64,000 bases of DNA, taken from assembly GCA_963970005.1 (NCBI GenBank), contig CAXAMN010026450.1:284043-348042 (forward strand), read 5' to 3'. Every line of letters begins with the position of its first letter. Within the stretch, counting starts at the first letter, position 1. The stretch comes from Durusdinium trenchii. Its lineage: Eukaryota > Sar > Dinophyceae > Suessiales > Symbiodiniaceae. A model generated the notes under the pieces. It was not told where the DNA came from, made no database searches, and saw nothing but the letters and a program-made list of their open reading frames with translations. This document shows, piece after piece, positions 1-10,831 of this stretch. A program made the translations under genes and the position numbers.

Positions 1-2290
1 CCTGGTACCTTCCATTCCCTTTCAAGATTTAATGAAGAGGCAAATCAGAAGTGATGGGTTCTTGTCGTGAGCAATTTAGGAAGCGTGTGCACTGGCATCA
101 CCCACACAACCTATCAGTGTGCTTGCATTACACTATGTGTTGAGAAGCTGCAAGGCTTTCTGGCACACGTGACGACTATGGAACTGACACACGATCCGCC
201 GACTTCAAAACGCTGTAATGCTGGAGCTGACTGAGGTGAACTCACTGTTTTTTTTGAGTTGCTCCGGCTATGAGTGTCTTGATACTTTAAGGAACATGTT
301 CCGTGTTTTGCCAAGGTGGCCAATGGTGGATGGGATGCCAGCCATTGCAGGTGTCCTAGTATCGTACGTTGCAACAAAGGGTAGTCTTCTCTCAAATGCA
401 TGTTCAGAACAGGACAGTGCGGTTCTCTAGAGTTAGTGATGAATCCTGGCGCACGGAAGGGAAAGCGGCCAAATAGATGCTGGTTTCTCAAGGCTGTGGC
501 TGATCCATCAGTGATGCCCTTGAAGAACCTGCTTAGTCATGGAAGAGAGGCATCCTCCAGGCACGATAGATGGGTGGCTTTCATGCAAAGGTTATGCACG
601 GTCGGCATGTTTAGATCATCCAATTTGCATTTGTTTAAACGTTTCATCCTCCTATTGCCTTTGCCCCAGATTTTTCAAGACGTCCAAAGTTCCAAAGTGT
701 GGGGCTTCCTTCCCGTGCCTTTCAGATTGCGTTCCCGTGCTTCAGCACTGTAACAGCGTACACCACGCGTTGGTGTTTTGACGAACTTCTCGCAGATGGC
801 GGATTCAACATCCTCCATTTTGGGAAACATTCTTCCAGTCTCTGCCTCAGTCTTTAAGTTCTTTAAGCGGTGCGGCTTGGGCCACAAGGCCACTTTTTGT
901 GTTTGTTTTCCAACAAATGCAGGTATATAAATACAGGTCTTTTGACTGGTTGTATTAGGCAGAAGATATCTACTGGACCGTTGGAACGCACGGGACTGGT
1001 TTTCTCGGATGTGCATGTTTAACCCCCACAGCAGAACCCCACAGCACTTAAGGCGGCTTCGGGAGCTCAAGGATCAGGCTTGGACATTGGGAGATGAAGG
1101 GTGGATAGGTCCATAGCATTGTGATTGCGATAGATTCTCACGTTGTTGAAACAAAGCTATACACAATTAGAGAGACAGAAAGGTCTAATCAAACCAAAAG
1201 GAACACATGAAAAATGATGAAACATGAAGTGCTGGAATGTCGGTCCCAAGTGTTTAAGCTTTCCAGGCGATCGTTTTGAGATTGAGACATATTGAGACCA
1301 CTATAGACCATTAATGTCATTAATGTTACAAATTGTTACAAGTTAAGTTCTGAGCTTCAATGGAGTGAACTGCACACAACCAGGCAGTCAATGAACGACA
1401 TGCATACAAGAATGCTGTCCCACGGAGTCGGGGCCCTCTGAAACAAGTTTGATTACTTGCTCGCAAAGGATCTCTGGCCAACAGCTCGTAATTTCGGCAT
1501 CAGGCTTTAGGCGCAGACTGCAACCTGCCAGGTGGGTGTCGTAGAGGCCGTGCAGATCCTATGCATCGTGACGAAGCTCAGGTGGCTGTGGATGAATATG
1601 AAGGATTTGCAAGTTCTCTCAAACGCTTTGCTTCAAAATGGTCAGTTGTGCTCTTGGCCATGTTGATTATCGAATTCATCCGACAGAAGGCTTCGAACAG
1701 TGGTTGAAGACAGCATAAGACAGTGCAAATCAAGAAAACCTCAAAGACTCTGCAGTAGCGATCTATCTTTCGCTTTCAGTGCTGCCACTTCTATCGTAAC
1801 CAGTTCAAGTATTCAGCTGCGGCTGCTGCTGCTGCTTCTACTACTACTACTGTTGTTAGTTCTGCTGCTTCTGGTCCTGATTGTGAACACAAACACGGTA
1901 GTTCAGACGCAGCTTAGATTTGAGCAATAAGTATTACTAAGTAACTATATCATATATCTAGATATATATATATAATATAAGTACTATTTAGATAACTAGA
2001 CTCGACATAAATTTAGCACGCTTTCAATCGGTTGCCCCCAAGAAGTGTAGTCTCCTTGGAATGCAGTGGAGTCCACAAAATGCCTAACAGTGCACAACAT
2101 GTTGCAAAGTCCTGTCATGCCATGCCGGTCCGTATTGAATTGAGATGGTAGATGGATGTTTGGGCTGGCAGTCTTGTACGTAGTTTGGCTACTACTCAAA
2201 ACATCAGGATATTCAAGACACAAGACCAAGTATTTCCAACCTTTTTAGCTGTAGTGGCAGCTCTTCACCTTGAGTGTTTTTAATTAGCAT
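1..2290. other. gene-poor flank, no recognised gene
   Basis: Only short open frames occur on either strand and none carries a recognisable domain. The stretch holds a small triplet-repeat tract of CTG/CTA/CTT type at about 1825-1875 and an AT-rich tract at about 1940-1985. I see no convincing exon here. Confidence 0.5.
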
Positions 2291-2300
2291 GACAAGGCTT

Positions 2301-4700
2301 GTGGACTTGTATTTGGTCGAGATGTCAGTCGAGAAGATCCTTCAAGCAGATGATGAGGCCTGGAAGCTGGTGCCAAATGTATTGACTCTGTCACCAGAAC
2401 TAGAAGCGGTGTAAATGAGGCCACTTAGTGTGATGTGTTGTCAAATATCCAGACTTGAACTAACAAAGAAGGCTGATAGAACGATTTAGGCTATATGTGC
2501 TTTGGGGGTCGAGATCTCAGAGTGCACATGTAAACTGTTTGAGATAGAACGTGCCACAACACCCAGAGGAGCCTGCCTAAAAAGAGTCGGACCTGGTGCA
2601 GGAAGTGCTGGATTTGCCACAGCGAGATTTAGCAGAAGCTGCAGAGGTGGAAAGACTACGCTTGGAATCTGAGACTTCCTCAACTTCAACATTGTTTCAC
2701 ATTGCTTCACATGAAGGAATGCAAGGTTATTTCTTCACATGGGCCAGACATGTGACATGCTTAGACATCAACATCATGCAACATCACTCTTCTTTGAGCC
2801 GATAGCTTACGTGAAACGCGCCCACGTCCACAGATGCGGTGTTCATACAGTATTGGAGCATTTTCCCGTACCGTAGTGGTGGCAGGGTTGCTTGCAACGT
2901 TTGAGTCAATAGTTTCGCAGAAGTTCGCCAGTTTTGAACCAAGCACCGCAAGCTGATTTAGGATCCAGATCAAGACCAAGTGTTTGTCACATTTTTGACT
3001 ATTTGTGGGAATTCTTGATCTTCAAGTTTCAATGACAGGCACTGGCTATCATACGCCCGGAGGTGCTCGCAGCAGACGCACTTGTGTTGAACAAGACATT
3101 GCTTCGCTCGATGTTTCAATCCTTGCACCAGCAATCTCTTTGGTAGACGTTTCAGCATTTGTTTGAAAGGGATTTCGCTGAGTGAACATTGCATCTCAGC
3201 ACTTTGGATTGAGCAAACCAATCTGCTGAAGGCTATGGCGGTCTTGCTGCGAGTGCTCGCAGCCCGTGCACATAGGTGACGGTGCTTCTGTCAGGGCAAT
3301 GAGATTGAACTTACACTTACTTGTTTCATCAAACACCCAAAGTCTTGTTCTGCAACATGTTCTGCAAATGATTGATTTGGTCAGGCTAAGAGCTGGGCAC
3401 GCTGTGAAACTTCTCACTGCAGCTGCAGAGGCCGCCTGGTTTGTCATGCTCAAGGGATCTCAGGGGTATGCCTCTAGATGTCCTTAGTCATCCGCACTGG
3501 ATTGAGACACAACAAATCAAAGTCTTCAATCTATTCTATGTTACACAAGGTTTGAGTGAAACTGGATGACCAGGCTTGGAGTGACCTAGTGCGGAATGAT
3601 GTATTTGCCAGGCTCGGAGTTCGAGCTGTCACGATTTCGCAGAGGCGTTTTGCCGCTCACTTGTTGAGCGCCAGGAGATCTTTGGGCGGTTAAACTTAAT
3701 GCGTAGCGGTTTGCTTCAGATAGCTTCGTGTATTCACGCTTGGAGGTCATAGAACAGGCAGAGGCAGCCATTTTGCAATTCGTGTATGTCCAAGTTTCTG
3801 TCGTGTTTTTTGTTCTGTGTTTTGCTATCTGGCTTTCACAAGTCCTGCGCCAGGACGCCCCAAGCCAGCCCCAATCTCAGCTAAGAGCGTGGCAAAGTGA
3901 CCCCCCTGAACCGCATTTGCTGCTTCTCCAGGGACATTGCAATGGCCGCTGAAGCTACAGCAAAGTTGGTGACTTCTGGCTTATACAGGAGTGGCTGGTG
4001 AATCAACCTGTGTAGTGAAGAGATGGAGAAACAAAGCTTGGGAGAATTGGTGGGTCACACCCACACGTGAAGTTTACCTTGGGAGAATTGGTTCGACTGG
4101 GGTGGACAAGAGTCACAAGACAGCAGAAGGCACTGCCAAGCCTCGTGTGCTGCGAAACAGATTGGAGCCTCATCCATGCGGCCTGGAGTTGCTGTTGCAA
4201 CATGCTGCGTGCGAAGTCCTAGAGTTTCTCCATTGAAGGGGCCCTGTTAAAGAAAGCATCTTTGTTTGCATGGGGCAGTGAAGTGTATAACCTGAAGTGA
4301 GCCTGGCTTGAAGCAGTCCTACCAAACAAATATTATTGGTTGAACCCTGAAAGCCTACCTTTCTTCTTAGGACAATGGATAAGTTTGATTTGGTCATATG
4401 ATCATCGCTTTGATTCTCCTTGGAAGACTGACCAGCCTGAGGCGCCGTGTGCAAAGCTTCACACTGCCGCGGTTGAGACAGCTGGCCCTGGCCTAAGTAT
4501 ATCCATTTGACTTATCAAGAGAGATAGGGCACCGCAGGAGGCTGAACATAATTCAAGGTTGGCTCGGCAAATCATGACAATGATGTCGAAGCTGTCTAAA
4601 GCTGCAGTGTTGTTGCAAGTACAGCGAGCATCAGCAAAGGTTGAAATAATTGTGAACAACACCTCGCAGTGGCTGAAAGGCAAAACGGACACAATGCAGA
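2301..4700 (+). CDS. exon-like blocks of an unidentified gene (possible)
   Basis: Several short plus-strand open segments look like coding exons because they read as amphipathic, Leu/Ala-rich helices. They lie at about 2301-2410 (contains VEKILQADDEAWKL), 2598-2690 (LDLPQRDLAEAAEVERL), 2861-2952 (VVVAGLLATFESIVSQKF), 3045-3137 (IIRPEVLAADALVLNKTLL), 3220-3275 and 3290-3450 (SLVLQHVLQMIDLVRLRAG), 3745-3790 (VIEQAEAAILQFVYVQ) and 4556-4640 (RQIMTMMSKLSKAAVLLQV). Spacing of 100 to 500 bp suits dinoflagellate introns. I do not recognise the family. The blocks at 3275 and 3290 are in different frames with too little room for an intron, so the gene may be decayed or my boundaries wrong. Start and end are unknown. 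Confidence 0.3.
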
Positions 4701-4799
4701 AAGATAACAACCTGAGATTTTTGACTTTGCTGCGAAGAAGCAGGGGGGCAAAACTTGAAATTTCCCCAGGTGGATGCAGGCATGAGCCTTAAATCTCCA

Positions 4800-6166
4800 G
4801 CCAGGGCCTCAGTGGGCTCAGGGCGCTGCAGGTGATTCTTGTTTTGATTTGTTTTAACACGACGTGGAAAAACTGTTATATATATATAGGATCGTTCAGA
4901 TATTGTGTATGACTTACTCAGAGGAGAATGTCGAACTGGTACAACATGTGCTTATCCTGTGACCACTATACAACAAGTCCAACTTGTTCGGGAAGCTGCA
5001 TGGCAAAAGTACTTGATCCCTTATTTTGCCAGGCTTCGATAGCATTGCAGCAGCTTCTACACCAACAAGAGCTTATTGCTTTATGGCCGCAAAGCCTGTT
5101 TTGAAATTTGTAGGTTCAAGTGATTTGGATAGGCTGTGCGATCATATCCCATTATTTGTATAGTATACCGAATTTCTGAAGGTTTTGTCTCAAAGTGGTG
5201 CGCCAATGCCATTCAAGGTCCGTTTTGATTGAATGACAAGTTAGACATTTAGACGTGTTGCCTCACAAGCAAACACATCACTACAATTACTGTACAACAG
5301 GGTCTTTGGAGTCATTGGTGAACAACATGGACTTAACACAGAAGCACATCACCCAAGGCTGTGGAGCGGAGCACCGCTGAAAAGAAGTCCGAGTGAGAGC
5401 AATGTTCAGATGTCCGGACCTGTATCTAACCTCAAGCCAGTGAACTGCCAGCTCCCGAAGCAATGCCAAATCAAGCGTTGTAAGATCCTAAGGCTTTCAA
5501 CAATGCCGCCATACTCTATTTTGACAATTTGTATGGGTAGAATATGGTATAATTGAAGGTGCATACGATACACTGAAGCTGAACATCAAAGGGAATGACG
5601 GTGTCATCATTTGACATCTACAGTACCCTATCAGTTGTGATTCGTTTCGGCAACGTCCGCTGTGGAGCAAGGAACATAGAAACATGCACGTTCTTTTGCG
5701 CATGCCGCAGACAAGCCCACTCGGTCACTGGACATGCTTTAATAAAGTATATAGCTTTAGCCAGTGGCCAAGGGTTTAGAGTTGAGCGCCCATGGGGCAG
5801 TCGATCGTGCGACAGTGCCCGTGCACCGCTCGTGATGGTCATGATGGGCTTGGATTAGAGCAGCTGAGACTTGTCAACACTCTGTCGAGACTGCTCAGAA
5901 ACACGGAAGAGTTGTGATGTTTCAAAACACAGTGGTTAAATACTATGGTTTGTGATGGTCTCTAGAGCACATTCTAGCTTCATGCTCCTCCTCATCCTTG
6001 TCGCCGTCACTCCCTCCTCTTCTTCCTCTTCTTCCTCTTTCTCGGTCTCTCCGTCTCTCTCTTTGTTTTGCCTGTCTAGCCTTGTCGGCCACGATGATGC
6101 GTTTCATTTTTTCCCATCGTGATGCTCATCTAACAATCCTGCGGATAAGATGTACAATGTACTCAC
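4800..6166. other. non-coding flank of the retroelement
   Basis: No gene is recognised. There is a C/T-rich stretch at about 5985-6065 of CTC/CTT type. The sequence enters a short CA run at 6164-6172, which is the left boundary of the terminal repeat. Confidence 0.5.
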
Positions 6167-6477
6167 ACACACTTGAGAAGGTTGCTCCGTGGAGCGTGAT
6201 TTCAGGTAGCTTCGCGGTGTGCATTAGCCCTTTAAATCTAGTTACTGCAGGAAACAACGTATGAGACGGCGTTGCTCTGACTTAGACATCTCAAAGAATT
6301 GAAAAATTGCAGGTACGTGAGAGTGATCAGCTCTCATATCCCGTGCGTCAGGTAGCTTCATTGGACATGGTCCCTGAACGCACGCCATGTCCCCCTGCTT
6401 CTGTACAGAAACGCTGGTAGGAAAGATTAGAAAAAACTAGGGTAGTGTCCTTGGAAACAGGAGTGGACACACACACT
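6167..6477 (-). repeat. terminal direct repeat, 3' copy of the element
   Basis: This repeat matches 17625-17935 with one substitution near 6347 (G here, A in the other copy) and one base more in an A-run near 6430. ORF6 ends only about 18 bp inside it, so the 3' untranslated region must lie in the repeat. Inside are a hairpin at 6363-6392 (8 bp stem GGACATGG/CCATGTCC), another at 6318-6336 (stem TGAGAG/CTCTCA), a 12 bp internal direct repeat TCAGGTAGCTTC at 6202-6213 and 6348-6359, and a TGTACAG palindrome core at 6401-6407. Confidence 0.85.
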
Positions 6478-6494
6478 GAGCCGTATCGGCGCAA

Positions 6495-9116
6495 CTAGAT
6501 CGGATCATGTAAGGTCAGGATAATAAATAGTGGAAGTGCTTGACAATGAAATTTCAATACTGTAAAATACATATCACAGCAGTCTGCGAAAGTGCCGGCA
6601 CATAGTCTTTTTCCTCTTGGCCGCAGCGCCGCGGCGCAGTGTGCTGGTGAATGGCCTTTGGCCATATATAGCTGCATCAACTTCTGTGCGGTCGTGTGGG
6701 CGAGATGTTTGGGGTAAGTGTATTTTTGTAGGGTGTGGTGGCGTGATTGTAAGCCTGAAAGGCGTAGTCTGTGACTCCCTGCTGACTGGGGATCACGAAT
6801 CTGCCAGGAATGGGTGGGGAGTTGGAAGGTGACGGTTCTGTTGAGAGGGTCAATCAAGAAACCGAGTAGATGGTCGTCGTCCACTGGCTCTATTTCAACT
6901 GGTTGTTCGTAAAATTCAGGATGGGCCAATGTAGTGATGGGAAGTGCTGATCTGTATTGTTCGTTGAGCAAGATGTATCGGTTGTCGACGTAGCGAGTGT
7001 TGAGCAAGTGAAGGCTTGGTTGTTGTAAGAAGGTGTGGTATGTGGTTTGCCAAGTGTGTTCGATGAGCGTGATTGCCACATTGCAAAGGGCTGGTGATAG
7101 CTGACTGCCAATGCCGGCTCCTTGAATTTGTTTGTAGTAGGTGTTGCAAGCTTGGAAAATGCATGAGTGAAGAGCTTGTTGAACGATAAGAGGAATGTGT
7201 TGTGTATCAAGTGTGCGTTGTTGTGAGTGGTGGATGTAGTGTCGACCGATGTGGGAGTGTTGGATGGGGTTGCCGGTAGACTGGACATCGATGGTGATGG
7301 TAGTGGTGTTGTGTTGTGCTTTCCAGCGGTTGCACAGGCTGATGACTGCGTCGACAAGGCGTTGTTGAGGTATGCTATTGAAGAAGCCGACAAGGTCGTC
7401 GTTGATCGGTGTGAGGTGGATGTCTTCGGGTGTGGTCTGGAAATGGTTGTGGAGGTGTTGCCAAAGGTTGGGTATAGATAATTGGCCTGGATGTTGAGGT
7501 AGAAGATGAAGGAGCATAATGTCTAGTGCTTTGGAGGTGGCTCGTAATAATGTGCCTGCGATGGATCTGAAGTAGCTGATGACTGTTCTACCCTTTCGCC
7601 AGGATTTCTTTTGTTTGAGGAAAACTACTCCATGTGGTGTGTAGAATTTTGTGCGGAAGCCCCAGGGGTATGCTTTGCGAATGTTGGCTGGGAAGGAGTG
7701 TGTGAGAAATTGGTGGAGTTGTTGGGCGGTGAGATCTGGTAGTGGGAGAAAAAGTTGTGGTGTATTCCATGTGGTGAGACATCCGTGGAAGTAGCGCTGT
7801 GGGCAAAAGAGTCGTAGGTTTTGTAGTTCATGGTCAGCATGATGGAGTACCAGCTTGTCTGTAAGAAACTGTTGAAGCTGTGTAACGTTGCGGGAGGTAA
7901 AGCGGGGCGTGTATAGAAGATTGTCAATGTGCTGTTTCCATTGTTGGTGTAGAAAAGGTAGGCTGTGTTGATGGAGGGCAGTGGGTAGACCATGGTGTCT
8001 TAGCCAGTGAGTGAGTTGTTGTTCAAAGTGTTGGAAATATTGCGTCTTTGTGGGAAAGAAAGTGCTGTTCATGTTGGCTTGTATGAATAGCTCAAGATGG
8101 CTGGGGAGCTGTAGGTCTTCAAGTGTAAGTACGTAGTGACCATCGTAGAGCGGCGGTGTGTGGTTGGGACGAAGCAAGGTGTGCATGTGTTGGCAGCTGC
8201 ATGGCATGTCAGCGGCTGTGGGATGTGTGGAGAAGAGTTCTCCCCAACGTTTGTGGTTGTAGAGCCGGGAACGCAAAGTCTTGTGTGCTGCTTCGCGTAG
8301 TTTGGTAGTAGGGGGGTGGAAAGGAATGACGTGATGCATGTGGTGTTGGATCAGTGTGCGAAGCCATTTTTCCGTGGAAGACGAGAAGGTATTGTGGGAG
8401 AGAAAAGGAATGGTAAAGGGTTTGTTGGCTTTGGGTGGAGTGAGATTGCGAAAGCTGAGTGCTGAGTGGAGAAGGTGAAGAACACGTGATCGATCTGGTT
8501 CCTCTAGGCTGGCGGCCATTCGACGGAAAGCGTAAATTTCAAGATCAGTGTATTTGCCGCTGCGGATGGCTGTTGATGTTTGAAAAGATGAAAGTGTATG
8601 CTTGCTGAGCTCGCGTAAGACTGTAAGGGCGTGTAGGCGTTGACTTGTGTGAAGGTGGGGTTGCTTGATGGTGTGTTGTCGTCGTCGGAGCCGTTGGAAG
8701 AGACGTTTGTGAGTGGACATCCGTGTGAAAGTGGTGCGATGTTTTGAAAATTGCCAACCTGAGGCTTTGAGTTTGAGGTGTCTTTGGATATAGGGCCAAT
8801 TGAGTGTAGGTTGCCATTCTTGGATCCGCAGGTGTTCGTAGGTCCATGCTTGATCATAGGTGTCGTGATGGGAAAGGTAAATAGTGCTGTAGTGGTGGAG
8901 GTTGTTCTTGGAGTGCCAGTAGCGTAGAGAAAGTTCAGCTGAAATGGGGTGGTTATTGTGTAATTGTTTGAGTTTTGCGTGTCGATTGTATTCTCGCTTG
9001 GGGATGGTGATGCTGGTAGAGCCGATGTATGTATGTCCATGTTGGTGGTATTGGTGTCTTGTGTGATGTTGGTTGAAAAAGAGCTTGGCATAAACTGCAT
9101 TGGGATGTGTGAACAT
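6495..9116 (-). CDS. ORF6: reverse transcriptase with N-terminal GIY-YIG-like endonuclease segment
   Basis: The 873-residue protein from the ATG at 9116 should copy the element RNA into DNA at a nicked target. RT motifs seen are a basic KQKKSWRKGRT stretch, the motif A block DDLVGFF (Asp 573/574), the template-grip block GAGIGSQLSPAL (about 666-677) and the catalytic YVDN (Asp 711), followed by LLGFLID. YVDN replaces the common YxDD, but the essential first Asp is kept. Upstream, PCSCQH...DGHYVLTLEDL and a later LFCPQRYF recall the conserved region before the RT core in Penelope-like elements. Residues 7-46 read AVYAKLF...TYIGST...R41...H46, a plausible GIY-YIG module with one extra residue. 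It sits at the N-terminus, whereas classical Penelope elements carry it at the C-terminus. The frame stays open upstream to the ORF5 stop at 9360, so readthrough is an alternative to starting at 9116. The stop TAG is 18 bp before the terminal repeat. Confidence 0.85.
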   Translation of the reverse strand: MFTHPNAVYAKLFFNQHHTRHQYHQHGHTYIGSTSITIPKREYNRHAKLKQLHNNHPISAELSLRYWHSKNNLHHYSTIYLSHHDTYDQAWTYEHLRIQEWQPTLNWPYIQRHLKLKASGWQFSKHRTTFTRMSTHKRLFQRLRRRQHTIKQPHLHTSQRLHALTVLRELSKHTLSSFQTSTAIRSGKYTDLEIYAFRRMAASLEEPDRSRVLHLLHSALSFRNLTPPKANKPFTIPFLSHNTFSSSTEKWLRTLIQHHMHHVIPFHPPTTKLREAAHKTLRSRLYNHKRWGELFSTHPTAADMPCSCQHMHTLLRPNHTPPLYDGHYVLTLEDLQLPSHLELFIQANMNSTFFPTKTQYFQHFEQQLTHWLRHHGLPTALHQHSLPFLHQQWKQHIDNLLYTPRFTSRNVTQLQQFLTDKLVLHHADHELQNLRLFCPQRYFHGCLTTWNTPQLFLPLPDLTAQQLHQFLTHSFPANIRKAYPWGFRTKFYTPHGVVFLKQKKSWRKGRTVISYFRSIAGTLLRATSKALDIMLLHLLPQHPGQLSIPNLWQHLHNHFQTTPEDIHLTPINDDLVGFFNSIPQQRLVDAVISLCNRWKAQHNTTTITIDVQSTGNPIQHSHIGRHYIHHSQQRTLDTQHIPLIVQQALHSCIFQACNTYYKQIQGAGIGSQLSPALCNVAITLIEHTWQTTYHTFLQQPSLHLLNTRYVDNRYILLNEQYRSALPITTLAHPEFYEQPVEIEPVDDDHLLGFLIDPLNRTVTFQLPTHSWQIRDPQSAGSHRLRLSGLQSRHHTLQKYTYPKHLAHTTAQKLMQLYMAKGHSPAHCAAALRPRGKRLCAGTFADCCDMYFTVLKFHCQALPLFIILTLHDPI

Positions 9117-9362
9117 TTGGTAGTGATAAGTGTGTGGTGTAACTTGTAGTTGGTTGAAACGGGAGCGCCATTGTATAGAGTGACGTGTTTGCGAAGGAAA
9201 GGCAAAGAGGCATGTGAGGTGAATGAGACTGACCGAAAAAATAGCGTGTGACTTGTCAATGTAGGGTGTGAAGTGGACAAAGTGTGATAGGGCTGTGTGT
9301 AATGTTGTTAAAGATTGTAGGGTGTGATGTGTTGGTTGATGCAGCGCTTGTTGTACGAGTCA
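9117..9362 (-). other. in-frame ORF5/ORF6 junction with a single TGA (candidate readthrough site)
   Basis: The ORF5 stop is TGA at 9362-9360. Reading on in the same frame gives 81 sense codons with no stop and no ATG until the methionine at 9116 that opens ORF6. The stop is followed by CTC, and a C after UGA is generally a leaky context. No TGTACAG acceptor word lies in this interval, unlike the spacers before ORF2 to ORF5. Readthrough would give a protein of about 1,342 residues. Re-initiation at 9116, or an unrecognised acceptor such as the AG near 9143, cannot be excluded. Confidence 0.5.
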
Positions 9363-10523
9363 GGCTGCCAAGGCCGAACCCGCAGCGACCAGTTGCTGTA
9401 GTGAACGTGGGGGAAGCTTGAGGACCCGAGCTAGCGGGATGCCGTAGCGGGTAGCTGCTTCTTGGAGTTGTTCTTTGGTGATATGTTCATCTCGTAGAAT
9501 CTGCTGGATGTTGGTGACTTGTGTCTGAGTGGCTGGTGGTAATGTCTTGAGCCATTTCTGAATGCCAGCTGCTGCATAGTTGGCTGGTGAGTTGTCATGG
9601 AGTGTTTGTGTGGTGGGATTGAGAATGGTCGTGGTTGTGATGGCGGTAGGGGCTGGAAGTGGGAGATGCGGTGTGTGGGTGGCGGATGATGGGGTATGGT
9701 GTGATCCTGGCTTGGTTGGTGTGAGCGCAATGCCATGATTCTTCAGCTTGTCGCGAGCGCGCTGGAGTTCGCTCTCTTGTTGTTGTAAGCGATCTGTCTG
9801 TTGCTGGAGTTTTCGGAGTGCTGTGCCTTCGCCGGCTGGTGGTGTAAGGCCTCGTAGAAAGTCAATGATGCGAGAAATAAGTGGTTGCATGAATTGTTTG
9901 GCTTCTGTGGTTTTGTTTGGAATAGACTGATCTGCTTGTTGGTGCAAATATTCAGCGATGTTGTCGATGTCCAGGTTGTGGGCCCTCATCTCTGGCAGCA
10001 ATTGTGAAGTGAAGACCGCCTCCGCGATAGATCTGGTGGTGACAATGCCTGTGTAGCGTCCTTGGGACAAGATGCGTAGGCTGTGGTCCTGGAGGCCGAA
10101 ACGGCTGAGCTGCCATGGGAAAATGTCGAGGACTTGTTGTCCTGCGAGGTTGTATTTCCTGGACCACTGTGTCGGCTGAATTGTCCGAAACAATGTGTGA
10201 CCATGTACGGTATTGGTATCCAAATGGGTGTCGCTGGGAGTCCATGTGTCGGGTAGGTTGGGGATGTTGGGGGGTACCACACCAAGCTGTGGAGGCGTTG
10301 GGTGGTGAGATGCTGCGGGTGGGGGCAGGGGTTCAGGTGGAAACGTTGCTGGTGGTGCTGGAGAGGTAGTGGGTGGATCAACTGGAATGTTGGCGTGATG
10401 TTGATGATGCTGGTGATAGGGGTGTTGGTAGTGATGGCGAACTGCATTGGTGAGAGGTCCATAGCCGGCAGTGGGTGTCGTGGTGCCATAGTATTGTTGC
10501 CACCATTGTTGATGCGCGTCCAT
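9360..10523 (-). CDS. ORF5: coiled-coil, His/Pro-rich protein of the retroelement
   Basis: I place the start at the ATG at 10523 (begins MDAHQQWWQQYY), 19 bases after the conserved TTCTTGTACAG word, although the frame is open further upstream to 10718. The product is 387 residues. The N-terminal third is rich in His, Gln, Pro and Thr and looks disordered. The middle (about 110-240) looks globular. A heptad-like Gln/Leu-rich segment (LRKLQQQTDRLQQQESELQ) at about 240-275 suggests a coiled coil. The C-terminus, with TKEQLQEAATRYGIP, looks helical. A gag-like or nucleoprotein role is an inference from its place directly upstream of, and in frame with, the reverse transcriptase. I recognise no family. 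Confidence 0.7.
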   Translation of the reverse strand: MDAHQQWWQQYYGTTTPTAGYGPLTNAVRHHYQHPYHQHHQHHANIPVDPPTTSPAPPATFPPEPLPPPAASHHPTPPQLGVVPPNIPNLPDTWTPSDTHLDTNTVHGHTLFRTIQPTQWSRKYNLAGQQVLDIFPWQLSRFGLQDHSLRILSQGRYTGIVTTRSIAEAVFTSQLLPEMRAHNLDIDNIAEYLHQQADQSIPNKTTEAKQFMQPLISRIIDFLRGLTPPAGEGTALRKLQQQTDRLQQQESELQRARDKLKNHGIALTPTKPGSHHTPSSATHTPHLPLPAPTAITTTTILNPTTQTLHDNSPANYAAAGIQKWLKTLPPATQTQVTNIQQILRDEHITKEQLQEAATRYGIPLARVLKLPPRSLQQLVAAGSALAA

Positions 10524-10542
10524 GATGGGAAATACTGTAGTT

Positions 10543-10553
10543 CTGTACAAGAA
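10543..10553 (-). promoter_or_regulatory. TTCTTGTACAG acceptor-like word before ORF5
   Basis: On the sense strand this reads TTCTTGTACAG and ends in AG, 19 bases before the ORF5 ATG. The same word precedes ORF2 and ORF3 and, with one change, ORF4. It fits a splice acceptor used for spliced-leader trans-splicing. Confidence 0.55.
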
Positions 10554-10831
10554 GGAGCAATACGCACGAGGGGAGTCGGAACTGATGGTTTGAACCACAA
10601 TGGCTGAGAAGTTAAAGTATGGAGACTGGAGAGAAGTCAAAATTGTGACTTGGAAAGTCAATCGAAGCTCTAGTGGCAAGCGGCAGAAAATCTCGAAGAG
10701 CAAAATAAGTATGAACATAGACTCAATACTGTAAATATTTTCTCATAGCTGGAAGGGTCAATACACTGGAAGCATTGAGTCAGAAACCATGTACATAGAA
10801 TCAAAGACCTTGAATTAGGTCTGGCTCTCGC

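Noticed and set aside
6130..6160. Target duplication (GCGGATAAGATGT at left, GCAGATAAATAGGATGT near 17975)
   Set aside because: Imperfect and not adjacent to the repeat edges.
6167..6477. Hammerhead ribozyme in the terminal repeat
   Set aside because: Such ribozymes occur in Penelope-like repeats, but the CUGANGA and GAAA core is not present on either strand by eye.
6890..7393. 167-codon frame inside the RT gene
   Set aside because: It overlaps the RT motifs in another frame and has no domain.
8504..9280. 258-codon frame overlapping the start of the RT
   Set aside because: Different frame from the RT, low-complexity Thr/Ser/His-rich, and explained by the G-poor sense strand.
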